Origin: Maledivibacter sp.
GTDB lineage: Bacteria; Bacillota; Clostridia; Peptostreptococcales; Caminicellaceae
NCBI GenBank assembly: GCA_025210375.1
Contig: JAOASB010000034.1
Span: 1 to 64,000, forward strand
Direction of reading: 5' to 3'
DNA: 64,000 nt
The notes under the pieces were generated by a model. It ran no database searches. It was not told the origin of the DNA and was given only the letters and a program-made list of their open reading frames with translations. This document shows, one piece after another, positions 24,630-31,550 of the stretch; position 1 is the first letter of the stretch; each line of letters begins with the position of its first letter. The position numbers and the translations under genes are program-made.

Positions 24630-24726
24630 AGAAAACAACCTAGATTAGGGTTGAATTTTAATCACTGTTCCCCTACCCTATTCTTGAATTAATTTTGGGG
24701 GTTTAGTGTGTTTGATGATAGATTTT
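24630..24726 (+). repeat. Intergenic repeat R2, copy 1
   Basis: About 100 bases align with 26,557-26,656: the blocks AGATTAGG, TTAATCACTGT, CCCTATTCTTG, and at the end TTTGATGATAGATTTTT. The copies differ by small indels. It lies just before the next gene, so it may carry its promoter. Confidence 0.7.
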
Positions 24727-24827
24727 TCTTTATTTGGATAATGAATATATTTTATATTTTACAGTATGGTCTTTACAACATTATAATGTCTTTAATAACT
24801 AAGTTATCTAAGGAGACTAATATAAAT

Positions 24828-25265
24828 ATGGAATTTAAATTAAGATATAAGAGAGAACTAATTGCTTCTTTAATAGGGATAATTATAGCTTTCTATTTAT
24901 TAGATTTTTATGGAGTTAAGAATCCTGTTGTAGTCAAATGTATTAGTGCCATAGCAGTTTTACTTTTTTTAATTGGTAGATATTTTTATTATGGAGATGA
25001 AGGATATATAATAGAAAACGATAAAATCATTATCAAAAATTCAAAGAATAGGTCTATAAGAATAAGTAAAATTAAGTGTATTAATCAAGAATGGATTAGT
25101 TCAAGATTCTCAAATTCGAAAGGATCTAGCGCTAAATATTATATTATTTTAAAAAATTCTAGAAATAAATTGGCAATAGATTTGACTTTCCGTAATAATA
25201 AAGGACAAACTCTTTTAACAGTACTAGAAAGTAAATTTGATATAAAAGTAAATAGGGTCGTTTAG
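24828..25265 (+). CDS. Small membrane protein with PH-like domain
   Basis: I start it at ATG 24,828 behind AAGGAG, giving 145 residues; the open frame runs back to GTG 24,708, but that part lies in a repeat shared with another site. Two membrane helices (about 10-30 and 36-54) are followed by a strand-rich domain (YIIENDKIIIKNSKNRSIRI, SAKYYIILKNS), as in bacterial PH-domain membrane proteins. Function unknown. Confidence 0.65.
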   Translation: MEFKLRYKRELIASLIGIIIAFYLLDFYGVKNPVVVKCISAIAVLLFLIGRYFYYGDEGYIIENDKIIIKNSKNRSIRISKIKCINQEWISSRFSNSKGSSAKYYIILKNSRNKLAIDLTFRNNKGQTLLTVLESKFDIKVNRVV

Positions 25266-25410
25266 AACATATTGGACTTGAGCTTTTTTCAGGCTATTTA
25301 TTATTAGATTTTTCTTTGTATGGTTAATGGATTAATTTTTTTGAAGTAGACAAAGGTGCTGAATGTTGTCAATGTCTAAGTTAGGCAAAATTTTAAAAAA
25401 GGAGGATATT
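25266..25410 (+). repeat. Leader repeat, copy 3
   Basis: It aligns with 21,997-22,142: GGACTTGAGCTTTTTTCAGGCTA, TTATTATTAGATTTTTCTTTG, GAAGTAGACAAAGG, GTCTAAGTTA and TTTTAAAAAAGGAGG in order. The terminator hairpin at its start is degraded here. It ends in the ribosome site of the next gene. Confidence 0.65.
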
Positions 25411-26028
25411 ATGCCCTTTAATTATTATGAAAAAGAATTTCAAGAAAAATGGGATTGCTTTTGGGAAAATATCATGTTTGTTGAACAGCCCATTAATGAT
25501 GAAAGAATTGAAATATATATAAAACTTTTAAAACACAATTTTGTAAATGGTGAAGTGCTAATAAAGAAAATATCATATGAGAAAAATTTATTTCTTGATA
25601 GGTTTATCAATGAAAGAGCAAAATCAATACATGAAACGACTTTTTTTATCAGATTTTTTGAAAATGAAAACATAAGAAGAATTTTTTCTGACCTGCATAT
25701 CCCTAAGAGATTGACATATATACCTGATTTAAAGATTATGGATGGAATTACATCGAAATATTCTTTTTTAAAAGATCAGCTATTCATGCCTTTGCTTTGT
25801 AATGGTGGAGCCTATTACTCATTTGAAGGACCAAAAGAAGTTGCTGATAAGGTATGCAGACAAATATATGAATCTATCTTTGAAAATAGGTTAAATGATT
25901 TCGTTGTATTTTCTTTTTTGGGTTACTGGAACGAATGGTTTTTTGATGTAGCATGGGATTATACATATGTGATTTTTGATAAGAAAGAGAACTTAATTTG
26001 GGTACTTGCTATTACTGATACGGATTAA
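25411..26028 (+). CDS. Hypothetical protein, possible immunity-type
   Basis: Start at ATG 25,411 behind AAAAAAGGAGG, 205 residues; an earlier ATG at 25,363 lies within the leader repeat. The protein is rich in Phe and Trp (FQEKWDCFWENIMF, FLGYWNEWFFDVAWD) and ends in a strand (YVIFDKKENLIWVLAITD). The aromatic, acidic, single-domain form recalls immunity proteins of polymorphic toxin systems, but no family is certain. Confidence 0.6.
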   Translation: MPFNYYEKEFQEKWDCFWENIMFVEQPINDERIEIYIKLLKHNFVNGEVLIKKISYEKNLFLDRFINERAKSIHETTFFIRFFENENIRRIFSDLHIPKRLTYIPDLKIMDGITSKYSFLKDQLFMPLLCNGGAYYSFEGPKEVADKVCRQIYESIFENRLNDFVVFSFLGYWNEWFFDVAWDYTYVIFDKKENLIWVLAITDTD

Positions 26029-26029
26029 A

Positions 26030-26144
26030 CTTCGCCTAACAAAATATTAGCAGCCATCTCTTCACTGGGTGCACGCACTTTCAAGAAGTATTACTTGTGA
26101 TCCAATTCATAAACGTCGAGAATACGAGACGATAAAAAACATCT
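26030..26144 (+). repeat. Structured intergenic element C (attC-like or RNA-like)
   Basis: The core CCTAACAAAATATTAGCAGCC, then TCTTCACTGGGTGCACGCAC, aligns with element B, as does the tail AAACGTCGAGAATACGAGAC. The hairpins CTTC/GAAG and GTGC/GCAC remain, but the outer stem of B is lost. This looks like a decayed copy. Confidence 0.6.
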
Positions 26145-26200
26145 ATTAATATCTATAATAGATTAATTAAAGCTATAATGAATAGTTAGGAGGAAATTAG

Positions 26201-26518
26201 ATGAATTATCTTGTTGGACATGGTAAAAGTAAGATTAAAAAAATTGGAGAAGTATATGTAAATCAAATGATCGATGAAGGTAGTAATAAATGGCTATTAC
26301 CCAGAATCCCTCCAAAATGCGAGATGTGTAATTCAAATGAAATATATAATATTATACGTATTTCTAAGCCCTTTATATTTGTTATTCCAATATATGATAA
26401 TATTTATAAAATTGTTTGTCCAGAATGTGGTGAAGCAATAGAATTGGAGTTAGAAGAGTATATTCCATTAAAAAAACTAATGAAAGAAAATAAAAACGAG
26501 TTAACTAAACAAGGTTGA
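26201..26518 (+). CDS. Zinc-ribbon-like small protein
   Basis: A protein of 105 residues. Two Cys-x2-Cys pairs, CEMCNS and CPECGE, about 40 residues apart, form a zinc ribbon around a hydrophobic stretch (KPFIFVIPIYDNIYKIV). The N terminus is basic. It has the ribosome site AGGAGG. Such proteins may bind nucleic acid or a partner. No function assigned. Confidence 0.65.
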   Translation: MNYLVGHGKSKIKKIGEVYVNQMIDEGSNKWLLPRIPPKCEMCNSNEIYNIIRISKPFIFVIPIYDNIYKIVCPECGEAIELELEEYIPLKKLMKENKNELTKQG

Positions 26519-26556
26519 AATAAATATAATTTATAATTAGTGATGAAAAATAATAT

Positions 26557-26656
26557 AGAAAATCGCCCAGATTAGGATTATATCTTAATCACTGTCTCCA
26601 CTCCCCTATTCTTGTATTTAATTTAATGAGGTTGAGGGATTTGATGATAGATTTTT
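26557..26656 (+). repeat. Intergenic repeat R2, copy 2
   Basis: See the copy at 24,630. Here it follows the zinc-ribbon gene and precedes a DUF1963-like gene by about 110 bases, again ending TTTGATGATAGATTTTTT. Confidence 0.7.
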
Positions 26657-26766
26657 TAAGATTTAAATATTATGTCTATATTTTTTAAAAATAGCATTTA
26701 GATTAGAGCTATGTCAATATATAAGTCAACTAATATTGTACTTATTTAATTAGAAAGGAGAATCTG

Positions 26767-27450
26767 ATGAATATATGGGATGAACTTAGCTCACTTGGTA
26801 GAATTCCAAGTATTGCTAAAATCGGAGGATTTAGGCCAACTGAGAATATGAGGAGTTGGTTTGGAGGAAATTTTTTAACTGCATCGGGTAAAGATTGGCC
26901 TAAAGATGATGACGGTTACATGCTTCCGATTATTCAGATTTATGTACCTGATGTTCCTAATGGGGCTAATATTTTTGGCGAGACCCATCTAATTCAAGTG
27001 TTCCTTAATAATTCTTCACTGCCTACAAAATTTGAAGCTAAGAACGGAGAAGGTTGGCTCATAAAAGAATATAACAGTATTTCAGAGTTGAAAGTTACAA
27101 AAGCCCCCGATGAAGCTAATGTTTATAAAACATTTCCAATAGCTTGGATTCAAAAAGAAAATCCAGACTTTCCATGTTGGGAAGAGTCTTGGGAATACCT
27201 TGATATGACAGAAATAAATGAGTCAGATGAGCTAACAAAGAGATTTTTTAATGACTACGGTTCAAGTGAGAAGACAAAAATAGGTGGTTATGGTGCATAT
27301 ATTCAGTCACCCCCCTCTAATGAATATGAGTATATTTTTCAGATCTCATCTGAAGAAAAACCTAAATTTATGGTAGCAGATAATGGGAGTTTCTATATTC
27401 TAAAATCTAAGAAAACAAAAGATTGGCATCTTCATTGGGACTGTTTTTAA
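26767..27450 (+). CDS. DUF1963/YwqG-like protein
   Basis: A 227-residue soluble protein. It begins with a helix and KIGGFRP, and has a later conserved-looking core, KIGGYGAYIQSPPSNEYEY, then FQISSEEKPKFMVADNGSF. KIGG-x-P and the FQ...DNGSFYI end resemble the YwqG/DUF1963 family, often near toxin-immunity or cargo genes. The molecular role is not known. It ends before a strong terminator shared with the convergent gene. Confidence 0.6.
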   Translation: MNIWDELSSLGRIPSIAKIGGFRPTENMRSWFGGNFLTASGKDWPKDDDGYMLPIIQIYVPDVPNGANIFGETHLIQVFLNNSSLPTKFEAKNGEGWLIKEYNSISELKVTKAPDEANVYKTFPIAWIQKENPDFPCWEESWEYLDMTEINESDELTKRFFNDYGSSEKTKIGGYGAYIQSPPSNEYEYIFQISSEEKPKFMVADNGSFYILKSKKTKDWHLHWDCF

Positions 27451-27535
27451 AGGGCCTGTGAAACATCAGTTAACAATATATTACCCTTTTCTACACAGTA
27501 TTTTAACTTTTGTTAATCACTTAGATAAATATTAG

Positions 27536-27561
27536 CCCCGAGGTTTCGGCCTCGGGGTTTT
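27536..27561. terminator. Strong terminator between convergent genes
   Basis: CCCCGAGG (27,536-27,543) pairs perfectly with CCTCGGGG (27,550-27,557) over the loop TTTCGG, followed by TTTT. GC-rich in AT-rich surroundings. It marks the end of the cassette zone. Confidence 0.88.
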
Positions 27562-27578
27562 GGTATTTAATACTTAGT

Positions 27579-27962
27579 TTAAAAAATCAAATTATTTTTT
27601 ACCAAAGCAATTACTACATCCATTTGAGAATTATGAGACTTATATTCTCCAGCCATTACAAATTGCCAAAGTTTATTACGATCTTCAACTAGCGAAGGAT
27701 TTTCTTTAAGTATTTCTAGGGCTTTAACTGCGTAAGTCTTATTCTTTATAGAAGTTGTATATCTACCAGATGCAACTCCTTTTACTAACCCTTCTTCACA
27801 AAGTCCTAAAAATGCACTTCTTGGGCATCCTTTTTGGGACCCCCAAGAATTCAACACAAAAATTTCAGTAGCAGCAATATCCCAAGCTTCTCTAGGCCTA
27901 TACTCATCATTCGAAATAAGTAGTTCGACAGCTTTTACAGCAATTTCACTATATTTACTCAT
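27579..27962 (-). CDS. DUF6979-like hypothetical protein
   Basis: A protein of 127 residues with SKYSEIAVKAVELL, PREAWDIAATEIF, QKGCPRSAFLGLCEEGLVKG and YAVKALEILKENPSLV. This pattern resembles the small DUF6979 family as I recall it. It looks all-helical and soluble. The ribosome site is AAAGGAGGG. Role unknown; relatives appear as stray genes in Firmicute genomes. Confidence 0.65.
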   Translation of the reverse strand: MSKYSEIAVKAVELLISNDEYRPREAWDIAATEIFVLNSWGSQKGCPRSAFLGLCEEGLVKGVASGRYTTSIKNKTYAVKALEILKENPSLVEDRNKLWQFVMAGEYKSHNSQMDVVIALVKNNLIF

Positions 27963-28083
27963 AATCTTTACCCTCCTTTATAAATATACCTCCTAATTAG
28001 TTATTCTATAAAAATTATATCAATAAATTTTGTTTTATAATCAAATTCGACAATTTTTGGTACATAAATTAGAAATTTATGCT

Positions 28084-28089
28084 ATAATA
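28084..28089 (+). promoter_or_regulatory. Extended -10 promoter element
   Basis: TATAAT preceded by TG one base before (TGCTATAAT) lies 37 bases upstream of the ImmA-like gene. A clear -35 box is missing, as is common for extended -10 promoters. Confidence 0.55.
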
Positions 28090-28125
28090 TAGAACATAAG
28101 TTCGCTTTGCGAAGGGGGGAATTAT

Positions 28126-28632
28126 ATGATTGGAACTGAACAACTAGAATCTATAGTAAATAAAGCAAACATTATAAAAGAATTTGCTCCTCTACCCTAC
28201 TCTGCTTTGGGATATTTCTATTCTGATGGGGATTTTCACTTAATACTAATTAATAAGGAGATTAGAAAGGATGAAAGACTATATCGAACTATTCTTGCTG
28301 AAGAAATTGGGCATTATATGACTACTGTTGGAGATTATACTCCAAGAAGAGAAATGACATATTCAGAAAAAATTGATATCGATAAAAAGGAGCTGCTTGC
28401 TCTTAGATGGACGACTGATTTTCTGATTCCGACTGAGCTACTCTTGAAGGCCATTAAAGATAGGTTGGTTGGTAATTTTGAGGAAATGCTTGATTATTTT
28501 TATGTTACTGAGGAATTTTTGTTACATAAGCTAAGATTTATGGCCAAGGAGAAAATGAAGTGGGAGATTGATGATAGGAGATATTTGGTTTTGAGTGGTT
28601 TGCCTAGTTTGTATGTGTTTGAGGATATATGA
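28126..28632 (+). CDS. ImmA/IrrE-like metallopeptidase-related protein
   Basis: A protein of 168 residues. LINKEIRKDERLYRTILAEE with EEIGHYMTT corresponds to the zinc site of ImmA/IrrE proteins, which cleave phage-type repressors (ImmR). The first His of HExxH is replaced by Glu (AEEIGH), a variant seen in many phage-type members, so activity is uncertain. LLALRWTTDFLIPTELLLKA is the usual second motif. No repressor gene is adjacent; the regulators at 19.5-20.2 kb are possible targets. Confidence 0.75.
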   Translation: MIGTEQLESIVNKANIIKEFAPLPYSALGYFYSDGDFHLILINKEIRKDERLYRTILAEEIGHYMTTVGDYTPRREMTYSEKIDIDKKELLALRWTTDFLIPTELLLKAIKDRLVGNFEEMLDYFYVTEEFLLHKLRFMAKEKMKWEIDDRRYLVLSGLPSLYVFEDI

Positions 28633-28670
28633 AAACCCAGGAAGCCGTTAGTGGTTTCCTAGGTTTGCGT
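28633..28670 (+). terminator. Hairpin after the ImmA-like gene
   Basis: AAACCCAGGAA pairs with TTCCTAGGTTT with one mismatch around a small loop. No long T run follows, so termination may be weak. Confidence 0.45.
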
Positions 28671-28798
28671 TAAACTTTGTTTAGGAAAAATATCGTGGTA
28701 TAATATTTCACTTTATGATATGAATTGTTTCAAAATAATATGTTTTGAGTTTTATTGATCAAAATAATTACTCCATTTTATACAAGTATCCATCTGAT

Positions 28799-28939
28799 TT
28801 AATCATTACTGCTAAATTCGGTTAATTTTATATCTAAACGTTCATAAACTAAATCTAGCAATTCAGATTTTTCCCCCTCATCAGTCATTTCATTACAGTA
28901 ACTTACCAAAATTTCTTTAAATTCATGACTAGTAAACAT
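28799..28939 (-). CDS. Possible small acidic protein or remnant (46 aa)
   Basis: An ATG at 28,939 opens 46 acidic residues (FTSHEFKEILVSYCNEM, then SELLDLVYERLDIK) on the minus strand. No clear ribosome site precedes it. It may be the end of a lost gene. Confidence 0.3.
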   Translation of the reverse strand: MFTSHEFKEILVSYCNEMTDEGEKSELLDLVYERLDIKLTEFSSND

Positions 28940-29079
28940 TTCTTTATTGATAATTCTAGAAGAACATTAATTAATATTGCATTTAACTTAATTTGACAAT
29001 CAGACTTATAAGCTATACCCGATTTGCTGTACACATAGAAAAGTATGTATAATATAAACAAGAAAGGAAGTGTTTAGCA

Positions 29080-29373
29080 ATGGGGAAAAGCAAAGGATAT
29101 AGTCCTGAATATAAAAAAGAAATAATAAGATTAGTTACAGAACAAGGTAAAAAGGTAAAGGATGTAGCATTAGATATAGGGGTTACTGAAACATCTGTTA
29201 GAAGATGGATAAAAGAATATGGTGATCACGGTAAAGATGCATTTCCAGGTAAAGGACGCTTAAGACTAGAAGATGAAGAAATCCGTAGGTTTAAAAAAGA
29301 ATTAGCCGATGTTAAGGAGGAAAATGCAATACTAAAAAAGGCTATGTGCATCTTCACAAGACCCGAGAAATAA
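29080..29373 (+). CDS. IS3-family transposase OrfA
   Basis: A protein of 97 residues with a transposase helix-turn-helix (YSPEYKKEIIRLVTEQG, VTETSVRRWIKEYGDHG) and a leucine-zipper end (EIRRFKKELADVKEEN). An A-rich slippery stretch (CTAAAAAAGG) near its end fits the usual -1 shift into orfB. OrfA itself is intact, but orfB is not. Confidence 0.88.
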   Translation: MGKSKGYSPEYKKEIIRLVTEQGKKVKDVALDIGVTETSVRRWIKEYGDHGKDAFPGKGRLRLEDEEIRRFKKELADVKEENAILKKAMCIFTRPEK

Positions 29374-29556
29374 AGTATAGATTTATCAAAAAACATAGTT
29401 CCAAATTTCGCGTGGAGAAGATGTGCAAAGTGTTTAATATTTCAAGGAGCGCATATTACAGATAGTTTAAGAATCCTATTACTCAAAAGAAACAAGAAGA
29501 TGATCAGCTTCTTAGGGAAATAAAACGTGTATATAAGGAATCACGTGAAACTCTTT
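29374..29556 (+). pseudogene. Truncated IS3 OrfB
   Basis: The frame reads KYRFIKKHSSKFRVEKMCKV and FNISRSAYYR, then TAG at 29,463-29,465 where Trp is usual, then REIKRVYKESRET before the sequence is cut. The catalytic core is absent. Confidence 0.8.
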
Positions 29557-29780
29557 CTGGTTACTTTATTAGGAGTAATAATTAACACTCTACCTTTACA
29601 TAATCCAAAAGGTGCTATGGATATTAATCCACTTTTCCCAGTACCTGTAGGTAATACTACTAAAGCTTCCTCATGAGGATTTTCTTGAAAATGTGATTGG
29701 ATCTTTAAATATGCTTCAATTTGCGGTCTTCTCAGTTTTTTATTTCCTTCAATATAGCATGGTGTATTTAAGAAATACAT
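29541..29780 (-). pseudogene. N-terminal fragment of a superfamily 2 helicase
   Basis: Only about 75 residues remain. They match the start of a defence-associated DEAD/DEAH-type helicase: LRRPQIEAYLKIQSHF, Walker A PTGTGKSG and GRVLIITPN. The frame then enters the IS3 fragment. The start has a good ribosome site (AGGGGGG). The gene is in the same direction as the Zorya-like operon and lies about 200 bases after it, so it may once have belonged to that operon or to a second defence system. Confidence 0.8.
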
Positions 29781-29976
29781 ATAATCCCCCCTCTTATATT
29801 ATATATGTAAGTTTATTTAACTATTTTTATAAAAATATCTTATCAAAATCAATACAATTTATGATACTATATTAATTATGCAAAATTTGTAAAAATCCTT
29901 TGACTAATATTGTCGATATTACACTGGTTTTATCCTTTTTGCTGACCTTATTTTAATAATTAACCACCCTTTCATA

Positions 29977-30792
29977 CTACCTCATTGAAAAGCTATGATA
30001 AGGTTGTTTTGAATGACATACATTACATAATGCTTTTAAATTTTTTGTATTACAATTAAATTTATTACCGTCAATATGGTGAACATGTAGACTAGACTTT
30101 AAATGACTGCAATCCTTACCACATTCTTCACATTTCCAATTAACACTTTCTCTATATTTATTTGATATATTCCCCCAATTATCTGGATAAACATTAACTG
30201 GAGACGTAGTATCGCTATATGTTGGATTTTTATGTACATTACTATCAAACGTACTAAAAAACTCATCAATAGAAAATTTCGTAAAAATATCATTTCTATT
30301 CTGGTAATTAACAAATTTATAAGATTTATAATTGAGCGTTCTTAGACAATTCTTGCAGACTTTTAATTCTATTTCTTCCTCTTCCATTATCACATCATTA
30401 GTAGCCCTATCAATATAATTAACAATAAATACTCCATCTCTCCTACTACTAACTACATAACGATCATACCTGCCACTATCATTCATTTCTTGAAGTGTCG
30501 AACACCATGAGATGTGAAACTTATTTGGATTCTGAATATTATATTGATCTCGAATATAAACTATTACTTTATGTCCCTTATATTCCAATGTATTATCATC
30601 ACAAATATCAACTTGACTTAAAGGTATTTCAATTCCTTTGCCTTTTTCCAACACTTCTCTTATTTGGATTTCTTTCCAGTCACTAGATACGGTAAATTTG
30701 GCAAAATAATCTTTTGGTATACCCATTTTACTTCTAACTCTCTTAAATACATCATTTTTCTTAAAATCAGGTAACTTCATTCTAATCACCAT
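29977..30792 (-). CDS. zorE: HNH endonuclease, ZorE-like
   Basis: A 271-residue protein. The C terminus is a typical HNH site: zinc pairs CEECGKDC and CNVCH, with HVHHIDGN at 236-243 and N-x2-N (NTKNLKALC). The N-terminal 150 residues are unassigned and may bind DNA. The gene overlaps the end of zorB by 11 bases, so it is coupled to it. Zorya type II consists of ZorA, ZorB and an HNH protein, ZorE, which matches this layout. The family match was not searched, so the call rests on context plus the HNH motif. Confidence 0.78.
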   Translation of the reverse strand: MVIRMKLPDFKKNDVFKRVRSKMGIPKDYFAKFTVSSDWKEIQIREVLEKGKGIEIPLSQVDICDDNTLEYKGHKVIVYIRDQYNIQNPNKFHISWCSTLQEMNDSGRYDRYVVSSRRDGVFIVNYIDRATNDVIMEEEEIELKVCKNCLRTLNYKSYKFVNYQNRNDIFTKFSIDEFFSTFDSNVHKNPTYSDTTSPVNVYPDNWGNISNKYRESVNWKCEECGKDCSHLKSSLHVHHIDGNKFNCNTKNLKALCNVCHSKQPYHSFSMR

Positions 30793-31549
30793 TTTTCTCT
30801 TTATATTGTTCTATTATTTCAGATATAATTTTATCAGCATTTGTTCTGATTTTAAATTCAACACGCCTAGATTTTTCCATGTCCTCTTCCCCGTTTTCAT
30901 TAAAATATCTATGACTATATGACATTCCATTAGCTGTCAAATGTTCAATTAGCCAATCTTGACAATAATTCGTTTTTTCTAAATTCATTACATATTGTAG
31001 TACATTTCTTGTTCTTTCCTGAGATAGCTTCATATTATTAAAATAAGAATCCAATTCATTATTGCTACCAGTCCACTCACTTGATGTATATCCTTCTATT
31101 CTTATTTCTTCAATATTTAACTTATATTTACTATGGATAACATTTATATATCTTGGAAAAAAATTTTCAAGTATATTTCTAAATTCTTTATTTAAACTCG
31201 CTTTTCCCTTTTGAAAAAACACCTCTGGTTCTTGAAATCTTACCGACAAATCTTTTGGGTCTATAACTACATTCCAATTTTTTAGATCATCTTTAAATTC
31301 ATCATATAAATCTTCATATATTTGAACTCTTATAGTGCTATATGTATTAAGAATCTGTTTTATAGCTTCTTGTTCATTTTCAATTGTTTCTTTTTCATAA
31401 AAAATTAAATCTTTTTCCTCATTTATTTTTATCATAAAGGAAATGGCTATAAATAAAAATATTATCATTAATCCTGACATTAAATCAGATATTGAAGCCC
31501 AAAGACTTTCATCCAAGTTATCATGAGATCTATTTTTTAAGAGCTTCAT
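30782..31549 (-). CDS. zorB: ZorB-like motor stator with OmpA domain
   Basis: A protein of 255 residues. One N-terminal membrane helix (DLMSGLMIIFLFIAISFM) carries Asp22, the place of the proton-binding Asp in MotB/ZorB. A coiled linker is followed by an OmpA-type peptidoglycan-binding domain with IEGYTSSEW and LSQERTRNVLQYV. It should form the stator pore with the next protein, ZorA. It starts one base after the end of zorA. Confidence 0.85.
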   Translation of the reverse strand: MKLLKNRSHDNLDESLWASISDLMSGLMIIFLFIAISFMIKINEEKDLIFYEKETIENEQEAIKQILNTYSTIRVQIYEDLYDEFKDDLKNWNVVIDPKDLSVRFQEPEVFFQKGKASLNKEFRNILENFFPRYINVIHSKYKLNIEEIRIEGYTSSEWTGSNNELDSYFNNMKLSQERTRNVLQYVMNLEKTNYCQDWLIEHLTANGMSYSHRYFNENGEEDMEKSRRVEFKIRTNADKIISEIIEQYKEKNGD

Positions 31550-31550
31550 T

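Larger units (their letters stand above)
29024..29556 (+). mobile_element. IS3-family element remnant, 3' end missing
   Basis: An intact orfA is followed by the beginning of orfB with a stop codon in it; the sequence then changes to helicase DNA at about 29,550-29,565. The catalytic DDE part and the right end are missing. The left end is near 29,024, but its terminal repeat cannot be fixed without a partner. Confidence 0.8.

Noticed and set aside
24708..24827. N-terminal extension of the 145-residue protein
   Set aside because: This part overlaps the R2 repeat and leader-like sequence, and a better ribosome site precedes ATG 24,828.
20221..26656. CRISPR-like array
   Set aside because: The repeats are long, few, imperfect and separated by whole genes; no short regular repeat-spacer pattern or cas gene is present.
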